This document shows positions 30,683 through 40,840 of a stretch of DNA of 64,000 nucleotides, in pieces. The DNA comes from Latrodectus hesperus. Its lineage: Eukaryota > Arthropoda > Arachnida > Araneae > Theridiidae. The translations under genes and the position numbers were made by a program. Location: positions 62,001-126,000 of the forward strand of contig JAJQOW010000192.1 in assembly GCA_037975125.1 (NCBI GenBank), read 5' to 3'. The notes beneath the pieces are model-generated. The model saw nothing but the letters and a program-made list of their open reading frames with translations, did not search any database and was not told where the DNA came from. Each line of letters starts with the position of its first letter. The stretch's first letter is position 1.

Positions 30683-32258
30683 AGGAGGAAGCAGCGACCC
30701 GCTGCAATCTGGTTTGGCTCCTTGTAACAGGTCTCCTGGAAGTTGGCATGCCTTCATCGTCGAATTGTCTTTTTGGATCGAGATAGGGTTTTAATCTTAA
30801 GACATGCACGACGTCTTGTGAGTTTCGACGTCCTCTGTTTCGTTCCACACTTTCTACTGCATATGTCACGTCAGACAGTCGTCGTGTTACTCGATAAGGT
30901 CCGAAGTAACGTCTCAGCAGCTTTTCGGATACTCCCACTTTCCGTACAGGGGTATAGACCCATACTAAATCCCCGATATTGTAGCTGACAGGTCGATGCC
31001 TCTCATCATATCGGCGTTTGTCTGTAGCTTGCGCTTCACGGATATGGAGTTTTGCTAGTTGTCTAGCTTCCTCAGCCTTGGTAATCAGATGATGCACATA
31101 GCTTTCGTCAGAAGTCTCGGTATTAGATGGGAAAATTACGTCCAGAGGAGTCTGGATATCTCTGCCATGAACGAGAAAGAATGGGCTAAATCCCGTGGTG
31201 TCTTGCTTTGCTGAATTGTACGCAAAAGTCACAAAAGGTAGTATGGTATCCCAATTTCTTTGCTCAACGTCTACATACATAGACAGCATGTCCGCCAGTG
31301 TTCTGTTGAATCTTTCTGTCAATCCATTGGTCTGTGGATGATAAGCGGTCGTTAGAAGATGTGATGTCTGACATAACTGGTTGACATTTTTAACAATATT
31401 TGCTAGAAAGTTACGTCCTCTATCACTTATCATTTCTTTGGGAGCTCCGTGCTTCAGTACAATTTCTTCAACTATAAATCTAGCGATTTCGGTTGCCTCA
31501 GCAGTTGGTATTGCTTTTGTGACAGTGAATCTAGTCAAATAGTCTGTGCAAACAATAATCCACCGGTTGCCATTTCGGGTTACTGGAAAGCGTCCAAGTA
31601 AATCTACTCCAATTTTGGCAAAAGGTGTGTCAGGGGGTTTTATCGGTTGAAGTTTCCCCGGTGGAAGTTGTGGAGGTGACTTCCGTCTCTGGCATTCTCG
31701 ACAATGGGAAACATATCGACGTATGCTCCCATACAGCACTGGCCACCAGTATTTTCTCCTTATCCGGTCGTACGTTTTGGCGAAACCAAGATGACCGGCA
31801 GTCGGAGCATCGTGAAGACTTCTTAGAACATCACTACGAAGTTGTTTTGGTACCACCAAGAGCCACTGCTGTCCCATCGGATCATAGTTTCTTTTATAAA
31901 GTACACCACTTCTTATTTGATAATTTTGGTACGACTCACCTTTCTTAAGCGTTCCTATGATAGTCTTCAACTGTTTATCCTTTTGTTGTTCTTTTCCGTA
32001 TTCTTCAATTGTTGCGAGGGACGCGATTTCAAAATTGCTTTCAAGTGTTGGTTCCATAAGAGGCTTCCTTGACAGAGAATCCGCATCCAAATGCTTGCGA
32101 CCGCTTTTGTAGATAATATTTATGTCGTATTCTTGTAACCTGAGAGCCCACCGCGCCAATCTTCCCGATGGATCCTTAACATTCGCCAACCAACATAAAG
32201 AATGGTGATCCGTTACTACTGTGAAAGGTTTTCCATAGAGATACGGCCTGAATTTACT
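30681..32258 (-). CDS. Ty3/gypsy Pol remnant: RNase H and integrase, open but N-terminally deleted
   Basis: The frame is open from inside the 5' LTR (32315) to the stop at 30681-30683, without an ATG of its own. Numbering from 32315: the RNase H C-terminal part starts near residue 22 with FRPYLYG, then VVTDHHSL and DADSLSR. The integrase zinc finger is at about 165-210 (LHDAPTAGH, HCRECQRR). The catalytic core has D in GVDLLGRFP (about 239), D298 in SDRGRNF and E334 in LTERFN, the standard D,D(35)E spacing. The C-terminal GPYRVTRRL block is present; no chromodomain was seen. Protease and reverse transcriptase are deleted, so it could act only if expressed through the LTR and complemented. Confidence 0.9.
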   Translation of the reverse strand, partial: SKFRPYLYGKPFTVVTDHHSLCWLANVKDPSGRLARWALRLQEYDINIIYKSGRKHLDADSLSRKPLMEPTLESNFEIASLATIEEYGKEQQKDKQLKTIIGTLKKGESYQNYQIRSGVLYKRNYDPMGQQWLLVVPKQLRSDVLRSLHDAPTAGHLGFAKTYDRIRRKYWWPVLYGSIRRYVSHCRECQRRKSPPQLPPGKLQPIKPPDTPFAKIGVDLLGRFPVTRNGNRWIIVCTDYLTRFTVTKAIPTAEATEIARFIVEEIVLKHGAPKEMISDRGRNFLANIVKNVNQLCQTSHLLTTAYHPQTNGLTERFNRTLADMLSMYVDVEQRNWDTILPFVTFAYNSAKQDTTGFSPFFLVHGRDIQTPLDVIFPSNTETSDESYVHHLITKAEEARQLAKLHIREAQATDKRRYDERHRPVSYNIGDLVWVYTPVRKVGVSEKLLRRYFGPYRVTRRLSDVTYAVESVERNRGRRNSQDVVHVLRLKPYLDPKRQFDDEGMPTSRRPVTRSQTRLQRVAASS

Positions 32259-32278
32259 GATACCCGGCGCCTCCACCA
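32259..32278 (-). other. Primer-binding site
   Basis: TGGTGGAGGCGCCGGGTATC starts 3 bases after the 5' LTR. Its complement ends in GGCGCCTCCACCA, which has the form of a tRNA 3' end including CCA. I cannot name the tRNA. Directly after it the sequence jumps to RNase H, marking the left edge of the internal deletion. Confidence 0.75.
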
Positions 32279-32281
32279 ATC

Positions 32282-32581
32282 TGTCACGTAGATGAAGTGA
32301 ATGTAATAAAGCCAATGGAAACGAAAGCGCTTAAGATCAAATCAAGATTTTATTATTCTTAAATCTAATCAGTCGCTATTTATATACAGTTTCGGAAACT
32401 TCCAGACTTGGAAGGCCCGCAGAAAATTGGAAACTGAAATTTACATGAATTTGCATAATTAACTTAAATTAAGAATTTAACAGAAATAAATTTTAACGCA
32501 ACTTGCCTCGCTTGCTTTTGAACCCGCAACCTCTGGCTCGCGAGTCCAATGCTTTGATCGGGAGGAATAATTTTCGCTACA
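32282..32581 (-). repeat. 5' LTR of the Ty3/gypsy element
   Basis: 300 bp and nearly identical to the 3' LTR, but it lacks 23 bases (from ACCGACTGAG to TCCTT on the plus strand), which removes the A box of the tRNA-like module. It is preceded, in the sense direction, by a second polypurine tract and a 17-base LTR-start stub ending at 32618. Confidence 0.9.
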
Positions 32582-32622
32582 TTTCCCCTCTCTTTAGGAG
32601 ATAGTAATTTTCGCTACACAAT

Positions 32623-33652
32623 TAATGAAATCGGAAATTAGAGAAACAGTCAGAAAATAAGCACATATGTAAATATAACCCAGTTATGGTTCCACATACA
32701 TGTAGGATTTCAGCCAATTTTATGTATTTCAAACTGCATTCCCATGATCCTGTGTTTAGTTTAATTTAAATAATTCGCATTTTTATAAATTGATTTGAAA
32801 AACACATTTATTCATGTAATAAATGTAAAAAAATATAGCTTTTATAATATCTGTAATAAGCTGTCATTTTCTCTTAAAAACATTGTGCTAATCATGTTTT
32901 TTTAATTTTTTGTTTAATTATAATAATTCAATAGGTAAAATTTTACCGTATCGTCACCCATGGTGAAATTTACAAAAAGTCCCCAAGGGTGACCATGTAA
33001 TGAATTTCGATCTGGAAAAACGGCTGAAATAGTCACAAATTTGTTGGTATCTAACAATTTGCTCAGTTAGTTTTACAAAATTAACAAAAAACGCAGATTT
33101 ATAGATTTCAAACATCAATGGTAAAATAATAAAGTTGTTATGTTAAATTATCCATAAAATTTTTTGATTAAACTTTATATTTATGAATTTAAATCGGTAA
33201 AAATTCATGAGAAATTAATGACAACTAGGGTTGCCAAAATACTAGTTTGCCAGGTTTCAAGTAAAAATGTTCGCCAAACTTGGCACCAAAAAACGCACCA
33301 AGGGTGAGTGACCGTACAGTAAATCTGATCCATTTAATCTGACATATTAAAGATAATTAACAAGATTATCATTAAAATAAAATATCATGAATTAATAATC
33401 AAATTCAAATATTGTAAGGTTTCATATTCCAAATACTTAAATCATTCTAAGAAAGTAGACAAAGCTTATTCATTATATAAAAGTTTAAAAAGATTGGATT
33501 TAATTTAAAATGTAAGCATTCTATTTTTTTGCAGGATATTCATATTTATAAGATTAAGTTATAATTTAATTAATGATGATTAACCATGTTAAATTGCCTT
33601 TGAGTTACCATCGAAAGAAATGGTCACATTGAAAACAAGTTATAAGGAGTTA
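32623..33652. other. AT-rich stretch, nothing recognised
   Basis: No coding or repeat signal that I can name. It contains a few G+C-richer bits near 33235-33310 with no recognisable structure. Confidence 0.5.
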
Positions 33653-33660
33653 ATTAACTT

Positions 33661-34839
33661 GGAACAAGTTCAGTATCCCGATACACTGATTTCTCGCCAA
33701 ATCTGGTAACCGTTGTTTACGTTGTAGAGTTGCCGATTTCAGCTTTTGTTTTTATTGTAGTGTTGCCAAATTTAGTTTTTGTTATTATTATTATTTTTTC
33801 GTTGCAAGATTCCGTTTTTCTCGTGTTTTAAATAATTTTTAAATTATATATGTGCTTTTTACTAGTTTCAATAGCTTTTTTAGTTTCACTTCGAGAACCT
33901 TCCAGAACTTTCTTTGCTAATTGTTCTACATTTTAATTGCTAGTCATTTTATTTTCGCTTACTGTTGCTGATGGAATCAGTGGATTTCCCGCTCTTATGT
34001 TTCGTTGTCGCCAGTGTCCAATTATCGTAATTTTTTTTATTACTATTTCTTTTATATTATTAACTTTTATTTGGTTTAATTTGAATATATTTTTTTTATT
34101 AAATGATATATTTTATTTTATATATTTAAAATCTTTAAATATTCTTTTTTCCTTATTTCGTTTTCATAATTTATTATCATCCTTTTATTGTTTTAATTAA
34201 AAATGCCTCATGTTGAAAATGTTGTCGAAAAATATCAACAAATTCTATTAGCTAAAATTAAAGATAATAATGATGGATTATTGCTCAGGATTCCAAATTA
34301 TTAAATAATTTAGGATTCGCAAATATTAATTTTTTTAACGGAAATTTGATTTGGAAAAGGTGTAATTTTATTTAAATTCTATTGCTTACATGTATTTTTT
34401 TATTGTATTCGTGTTTTATTTTTTATTTAATTAAAATGTGTATACATTTAAAAAAATATTTTATTCGTGTTTTTTTTTTAAATTTTGAAAAATAAGTTTC
34501 TGCATGCTTTTTTTTAAATTTGAAAAGTGTATATGTTTAGAAAAATATTTATGCATGCTTTTTTTTTTTTTTTTGTAAAATTAGATAATTATTTTTACTG
34601 AAATGTGACACTGGTGACAAAAGAATAAAATATCGAAATAAATATACCAATCGGCATGTCAGCTTAACTTCATATCAAGTAATTCCGTTATTTATATTTA
34701 TTTCCCTTTTTAAACTTTCTGAAATGCTTATTTTTCGATCGAACTTAGGGAAATTTCCCGTTTTAATAAACGTGCGCCTAGCTTGGCGACAAAAAAATTC
34801 GCCGCGTCGCCAAGTGTATGGGGATACTGAACTTGTTCC
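33661..34839. mobile_element. Non-autonomous DNA transposon (1179 bp) with terminal inverted repeats and 8-bp TSD
   Basis: The left end GGAACAAGTTCAGTATCCC, then GATACACT, is matched by the right end in reverse complement (GGAACAAGTTCAGTATCCC, then CATACACT), about 27 bp with one mismatch. A perfect 8-bp direct repeat, ATTAACTT, flanks it at 33653-33660 and 34840-34847. An 8-bp TSD fits hAT, P or Merlin. The GG start is closer to what I recall for Merlin, and two Merlin transposase relics exist in the window, but their ends are not available for comparison. The interior is very AT-rich with only a 34-codon frame at 34203 (MPHVENVVEKYQQILL) and no recognisable transposase. Confidence 0.85.
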
Positions 34840-34847
34840 ATTAACTT

Positions 34848-36369
34848 ATTACTAATGAAATCCTTTATGCAATTTAGACAGCATGTTCTAAACTTTTAAT
34901 AGTTATGACAGAATTTAATCTTTCCTTATTAAGAAAGGGGAAACAAAAAACATTAATTGCTAAAATTTAAAAATTAAGCATTTTACATTATTCCAAAATA
35001 TTTTTAATATTAAAATGCTGCTTATTCTGCTTCATCTTTTTAAATGATTACATAGAAAGTTTTAAAAATTTCGAATGTAATAGAATGTTATTTTTAAAAT
35101 TTTTTGAATTCCCCCTTTTAATGAAAAATCTATCTATTGTGGAAATTAACTTGTATTTTGAAGAAAGCTAATGAATTTCTTTAATGTAACTAAAGATACT
35201 ATTTGACTTACCTATAGATGTTAGGACATTAGAATTTTTTATCAACTCCGATTATCACTTTTGTATTAATATTTAATTATTTCATTGCATTTGAATCTAA
35301 TAAACTTTATTCTTGAATTTTTCTCCATTTCCTTTTTGTTGAAATAATTTAAAAAATAAACAATTTCTGTTAGTTTTTTCGAGCAAATATACATTTTAAC
35401 GCTTACTTTGTTTAATCTATTCAATGTAACATTAAATATCGTTTGCAAAAGAAAATATTTTCCATTGCCATCACATAGAATAAACTTCATATATTACAAA
35501 GAATGTTCTTGATTTCATTTGTGTGTGCGATTCCTAATTTTTTCCTCAGAATTTTAAGTTATTTTCACAGATATATAAATAAAAAAATGTTGAAATACCT
35601 TTGAATTCGATAAATTTTTTTATCTATACATTTTCCTACAGTTGAATTATTTAAATAAATTTGAAATTCGTTCCAACAAATATCTTCTGATATTATATTT
35701 TGCAGAAATTAATAACGAATTGAAACAAATATGATGATTTAATCTAGTTCAAATTTATAATTAAAACAAATTAATGATTTAAAATTCATAGTATTAATCT
35801 TGTTAAACTATTTACTTTTGCGTCACTTTTTGAGAAATCAATAACACATAGATAAAAAATGCTGCAATAAATTTTTAATCTACACGTATTTCGAATTACT
35901 ATATCTGTAAAAATATAATTTTTTTACTTAAAATAGAACCAAATTTTTATTTATAAACTTTAAAATGCTTCTTCAATTAGATAATTACGTATAACGTAAT
36001 CTGACTGTAGCGCACGAAGTTTTCTGAATACATTATAAAGAGAAATGAAAGTAATTATGAGTTCTGTTTCATCTTGTGAAATGTTCACAGTAATTCTTAA
36101 TGAATTAGATTTAATCCTTTGCATACTGAAAAAAATCAGTATTGTTCGTGAGTAAGGTTTATAAATCGAGCTTCTTCTACATTCGGTGAATTAATCGTTT
36201 ATTTATGCTAGTTAAAAGTGTTCTCGCAGAAATAAGTGTTCTAGCATTTAGTTCTGCTAGAATACTTTTAGTTCTAATTTTCTAGAAAACTCCGAAAGTA
36301 CATTTCAATATACAACTAATTGTTTATTTATTTTATAAATAACTATGAAATTGATCAATAACTCACCTG
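34848..36369. other. AT-rich stretch, nothing recognised
   Basis: Frames are short on both strands and no repeat or RNA gene is visible. Confidence 0.5.
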
Positions 36370-37500
36370 GGAATTTAGTGGACTTCAATCCAATAAATAT
36401 TTTGACTTACAAAGGATTATGTGATCAGTATAAATGAAGCACTGAATGTCAGGAGAGAAAATTTCGTAAATATCTCACTTATAAATGATGAAAATAAAAG
36501 GATATAGAACATTGCCTTGAGGTACACCTCTGTTAGGGAAGGTGGGCTGAGAAAAAGTTCTTCACAATTACACTCAATAATTTCTATCTGATAAAAAATC
36601 CAATATCCAATGAGCAGCATTTCCTCTAATATCAAATTGGAGGAGCTTATAAATAAGACCTGGCCACACTAAATCGTAAGCTTGAGATATGCTTTTATAA
36701 TATATTTTTTCTTTAATTATATTATTTTAATTTATATATTAAATATTTTTAATTCTTATTTAGAAATTAGAATTTGAGAACTTAGATAATCAAAAGATCA
36801 ATTTTAAACCTTTTGAGTATAGAATAAATTTTTATTAATATATTAGCATTTGTTATAGTTTTATCCCAGAAATTTCTGGAAAGGGTAAGAAGAAACTTGG
36901 AAAGTTTTGCAGAGATGCGTTTCTACTATATATATACGGAATCTGATTAAAAGAACTTTTTGCTTTTCTCTGAAGTTTCCTTTTTTGGCCCAAAAGATAA
37001 CAGCATTCCAATGGCTACGACGGAAGATATGACTTCAAGGGAAAGGTTTGTTTTTCCTTGAATTTATCCAGATAATTTTTGTATAAAATTTGGAATTGAT
37101 TTATAGAAATAAGTCCATTATTAGCAATTTGAGCGTTCAATGAATTGACAAAGACAGTCTATAATATTCTATTGCGAGAAGTACTTTTAAAATAATTGTT
37201 ATCCTAGATTTTTGACTATTGTTTGAACAGGGACATGGTCACTAACATAACTATCTTAACTGATTCAGAAAGTACAAAAGGAAAAATATCTGGAGATACA
37301 AAGTTATAACCGATAAGGGATGGTCTGTTATGGAGTCCGAAATGAGTAGACTGAGAGGTATTTAAAAGACAAATGTTGCTATCCAATATCCACAATCGAG
37401 GAATTCTGAATATTTTGAGTTTGAATAACTACCAAGCACCGAACTGCCATGGAACCAATAACTTGAAAATTTACCAGGTAGGATATATGCATTTACTAAA
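36370..37500 (-). pseudogene. LINE relic E1: endonuclease remnant and reverse transcriptase fragment
   Basis: In the sense direction (high to low coordinates), an endonuclease-like end with SDHVPVQ lies near 37230. A decayed middle follows, then reverse transcriptase blocks near 36690-36400: AYDLVWPGLIYKLL, HWILDFLSDR, GVPQGNVLYPFIF, and FIYTDH in place of F-Y-A-D-D. Multiple stops and frameshifts. The reverse transcriptase part repeats at 37802-38110, so two copies of one family lie head to tail. Confidence 0.65.
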
Positions 37501-37513
37501 GAGATTATTTGCA

Positions 37514-37623
<110 letters not shown>

Positions 37624-37629
37624 ATTTTT

Positions 37630-38110
37630 ATAGCTAAAATTTCTGTATCGTTATATTCTAAGGGGGATATATTTAATACTTAATACTTGCACAGTTAGAG
37701 ATTCGTCAACAGTAAAAAGCAAACCTCCACCACGGCCATCTTGCCTATCTAATCGAATAACAATAATTATAAATTTGAAATAAGTTGGAACTTTTTTTAA
37801 ATGTCTCAATCCAATAAATATTTTGACTTACAAAGGATTATTTCATCAGTATAAATGAAGCACTGAATGTCAGGAGAGAGAACTTCGTAAATATCTAACT
37901 TATAAATGATGAAAAGAAAAGGCCTTGAGGTACACTTCTGTTGGGGAAGGTAGACTGAGAAAAAGTTCTTCGCAATCACACTCAATAACTTCTATCCGAT
38001 AAAGAATCCAATATCCAATGAGCAGCATTCCTCGGATGTCAAATTGGAGGAGCTTATAAATAAGACTTCTGGCCACACTAAATCGTAAGCTTGAGATCTG
38101 CTTATATAAT
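37630..38110 (-). pseudogene. LINE relic E2: reverse transcriptase fragment abutting an endonuclease N-terminal fragment
   Basis: 37802-38110 is clearly similar to 36375-36700 (the same GVPQG-type region and flanks). At 37630-37770 the minus strand encodes QDGRGGGLLFTVDESLTVQ, an endonuclease GGG-block. This probably belongs to relic E1 downstream and is split from it by the AT tract. Dead on both counts. Confidence 0.6.
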
Positions 38111-38289
38111 ATATTTTTTCTTAAATTATATACAATTATTTTAATTTCTATATTAAATATTTTTAATTCTTAGTTAGAAATTAGAATATGAGGAGTCAGA
38201 GAATCAAAAGATATATTTGATATATTGATTCTCTAACTATCTATGAGATCTCTAACTATCTATAACTATCTATGAGATCTATAATGAAG

Positions 38290-38670
38290 GGAGGATGAAC
38301 GTTGCTCTTTAGTAATGTCGTTCTCATTTCTCAAAAATCAGAATTTTCATTTGTTACAGTTACCGTGTGTATTGAGGAAGGATTTTGAGTCACTTCCAAA
38401 ATTTTATCAGCTTTTTCAACCAAAAGGGATCAGCCTGATTCAGCTTTATCAGTGCAAACAGTAAATAATTGCTGAACTGACACTTTGAAAAGCTAAAAGA
38501 AAACTTATCTTAGGATCTCTACAGTATAGGGATTGCCGGCGAAATCCTGCATAGAATGTAATAAATATGAAGGTCTCTTATCTTCAAGTTCTATATCTTG
38601 TAGAAGTATTTTGAAATGAGCTGTTTTGGAATCTCCGAAATTATTTGCTTTTTAATAGTTTTGCATTTAT
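38290..38670 (-). pseudogene. Ty3/gypsy Gag (capsid) relic
   Basis: Minus-strand frames give ILLQDIELEDKRPSYLLHSM, then QDFAGNPYTVEILR, a stop-ridden stretch, and EKADKILEVTQNP. This pattern (D-x-E-L-x-D-x-R-P-S-x-L-L, then M, then A-D-K-I-x-E) is the capsid C-terminal region of gypsy Gag proteins. Several stops and no LTR nearby. It is too diverged to assign to the gypsy element at 30346-32618, which lacks its own Gag for comparison. Confidence 0.65.
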
Positions 38671-40399
38671 TAGCAGCAGAAAACTGCTGAATAATATAAG
38701 ATTAAACTTAAAACGTTTCCATCCAGCACTGACACTACGAAGTGATATTTTGTTTTTGTAAGTATTTATTCCACAGAAACTATTAATTGCGATTCTAACT
38801 GAATAAAAAGATTCTAACTTTTTGGATTAGCGAGCCAAAAAGTGTTTTAACGGCGACGTGAGCTATCTCAGATAGAAAAAGATGTGTTCGGTCATTTTTT
38901 TATGAGCGAGCTTGAGAGAAAAAGTAAAAACGCATATACAAAAATAACAAACCGTTAATGTAGAAAAAATTTGAAAGTTCATGATAAAATATAATAGAAT
39001 AGGAGAAATTTATGTAAGCAATATTGAGCTTATAGTAAAAATTATTTCTACTATCCATAAGGTACTAATATAAAGTAACAGCCCATGAACTTACGAAATG
39101 CCAGTTCGAAGTCACTGAAGTTCATTTTCAAAATTCAACAGGTCCGATGCATCCACTTTTGTTCTCGTAGGTTAGTGAAGCTTGAAAATGCCAACAAATC
39201 ATGTTAAATCTAAATATAATTTATTAACATCTAGAACAATCTTTCTGATGAAGGCTGATGGCTTACACAGATTTCGGATTTAAATATAGTTTAAATACAT
39301 GTTTAATATAACATTAATTATTTAACAATCGTTATTGTCAGAATTAACGTTGTAATGCATTATACAGAACAAAGTAAAAGTTATACTATATATATACTTC
39401 ACACTTACTGAAATACATCTTTGTATATGAAATTTTATATTTGCTCGAATTTCAGGAGTTTAAAATAATTACTCTTAGTTGATTTATTATATATACTGTT
39501 AATAACGCTTAGAAATTTACAAAATTTGCGGTTCGCCAGAACACAGGGCTATTAGAACGTGAGAAATAAATACACAAACAAAAAGAAAAACGATTTTCTT
39601 ACTCAGACTATAAAAAATGTATGAATAATTTTTAAACTATACATTTCCTTTCAGATAATTTTGAACAAAGTTATCAATTTTTTCAAAAATGAAAGCAATG
39701 TGCCATGCCCCTTTTTATCGTAAGTTTGAAAACGTAAACATGTAACACGGAGAATTATGTTTGAAACACTACTAATTACCAACGAAATACAGGTATTTGT
39801 AAAAAATTATATCTTTCGAATATCAATGTTTGGTCAAGTTAAGTCGATTATTTTAAAATTAAAACTTACAAAGATAAAACATTTATATTGTATGCAAACA
39901 ACCACACAAACTTTATGAACTCTCATATAATCTAAAATACCTATTCGGCTAAACCAAGCATTACAGTCACAGCTCGTAAGGCGAAAAAATCGCCAAATGT
40001 GGTAAAATTTGGTTATATTTTTCTTCACCAATTTTCTAGCCAAATTAATTTACCAAAAACTATTAATCACGAAATGTGTAGCTAAATAAACTGATGGGAT
40101 GTGTTGCCTACGCACTTGAGAGACACACTGGCACACAATTCCAATTTCACCATTTTTTTTATTTTGGATTTCTCTATGAAAGTAAAGCTGTGTAAATCTT
40201 TTTACATCTCTTTGGATTCTGGATTTTGCTTTAGGTAAAAAGTGACAGAATTTGAAATTGTCTTCTATATTTTTATTTGATGCTCATCTAAGTATCGTGC
40301 ATTGAGATAAAATCTATTAAGTTCGGATATAAATTTCGCTTGAGTTGTAATATTGAGAAAAAGTTATTATTGATTATATGAATATTGGTTTAATTTCTA
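38671..40399. other. AT-rich stretch, nothing recognised
   Basis: No coding block, RNA gene or clear repeat. Confidence 0.5.
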
Positions 40400-40840
40400 A
40401 GAATTTTTTATGTTCCAAATGTGGTATGAAAACTTAATGAAAGAATGGATGTTACGTGAAGGATGTAAGAATAATCGTGATGTGAAAAGATGTGTTCGAA
40501 AGGGTTTTTGGTGTTCTCAGGAACGATTCCCCATGAATGTGATGTGACAAATGTTGTGGGTGAAAGATCATTCCAGTAAAGTTATATGTGATGAATTTAA
40601 TGTATCATGTCATGCGGTGATTGATTGTTAAATTTTTGTCTTGAGTAGATTGTAGAAGAATTACTGAAAACGAATGAAATGATTGGAGGATCGGGTGTGA
40701 GTGTGGAAACTAATGAAAGCAAATTTGAGAAGTGAGAGCTTAATAGAGAGGAAAGAAAATTGGTGGAAGTTGGGTGTTTGAAGGCGTTGAAAGAGGATTT
40801 GGGAAATGTTTTATAAAAGTAGCTGAAAACTGAATGTGAG
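40400..40840 (+). pseudogene. Merlin transposase relic, second copy
   Basis: Blocks in shifting frames: CSKCGMKT (about 40413) then MLREGCKNNRDVKRCV (about 40449), the N-terminal zinc-ribbon region of Merlin; a region with ETNESKFEK in place of EIDESKFG; and WVFEGVERGFGKCFIKVAEN (about 40770-40830). Stops and frameshifts throughout. Compared with the relic at 8900-9555 it keeps the N-terminus but lacks the C-terminus. An open frame on the other strand (40597-40887) is spurious. Confidence 0.7.

Larger units (their letters stand above)
30346..32618 (-). mobile_element. Ty3/gypsy LTR retrotransposon, internally deleted and terminally rearranged
   Basis: Bounded by a 4-bp TSD, CAAT, at 30342-30345 and 32619-32622. 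Both ends are TG..CA. In the sense direction (minus strand) the order is: a 17-base stub of LTR start (32618 down), a polypurine tract, a 300-bp LTR (32581-32282), a 3-base gap, a primer-binding site, RNase H-integrase, a second polypurine tract, and a 323-bp LTR (30668-30346). Gag, protease and reverse transcriptase are missing. I count four substitutions plus one 23-base indel between the LTRs, so the insertion is recent. The extra stub and polypurine tract at the 5' end imply a tandem or recombined precursor. Confidence 0.9.

Noticed and set aside
33937..34200. 87-codon hydrophobic frame that could be a membrane protein
   Set aside because: It is low-complexity T-rich DNA inside a non-autonomous transposon, giving Phe/Ile/Leu runs without any family signature.
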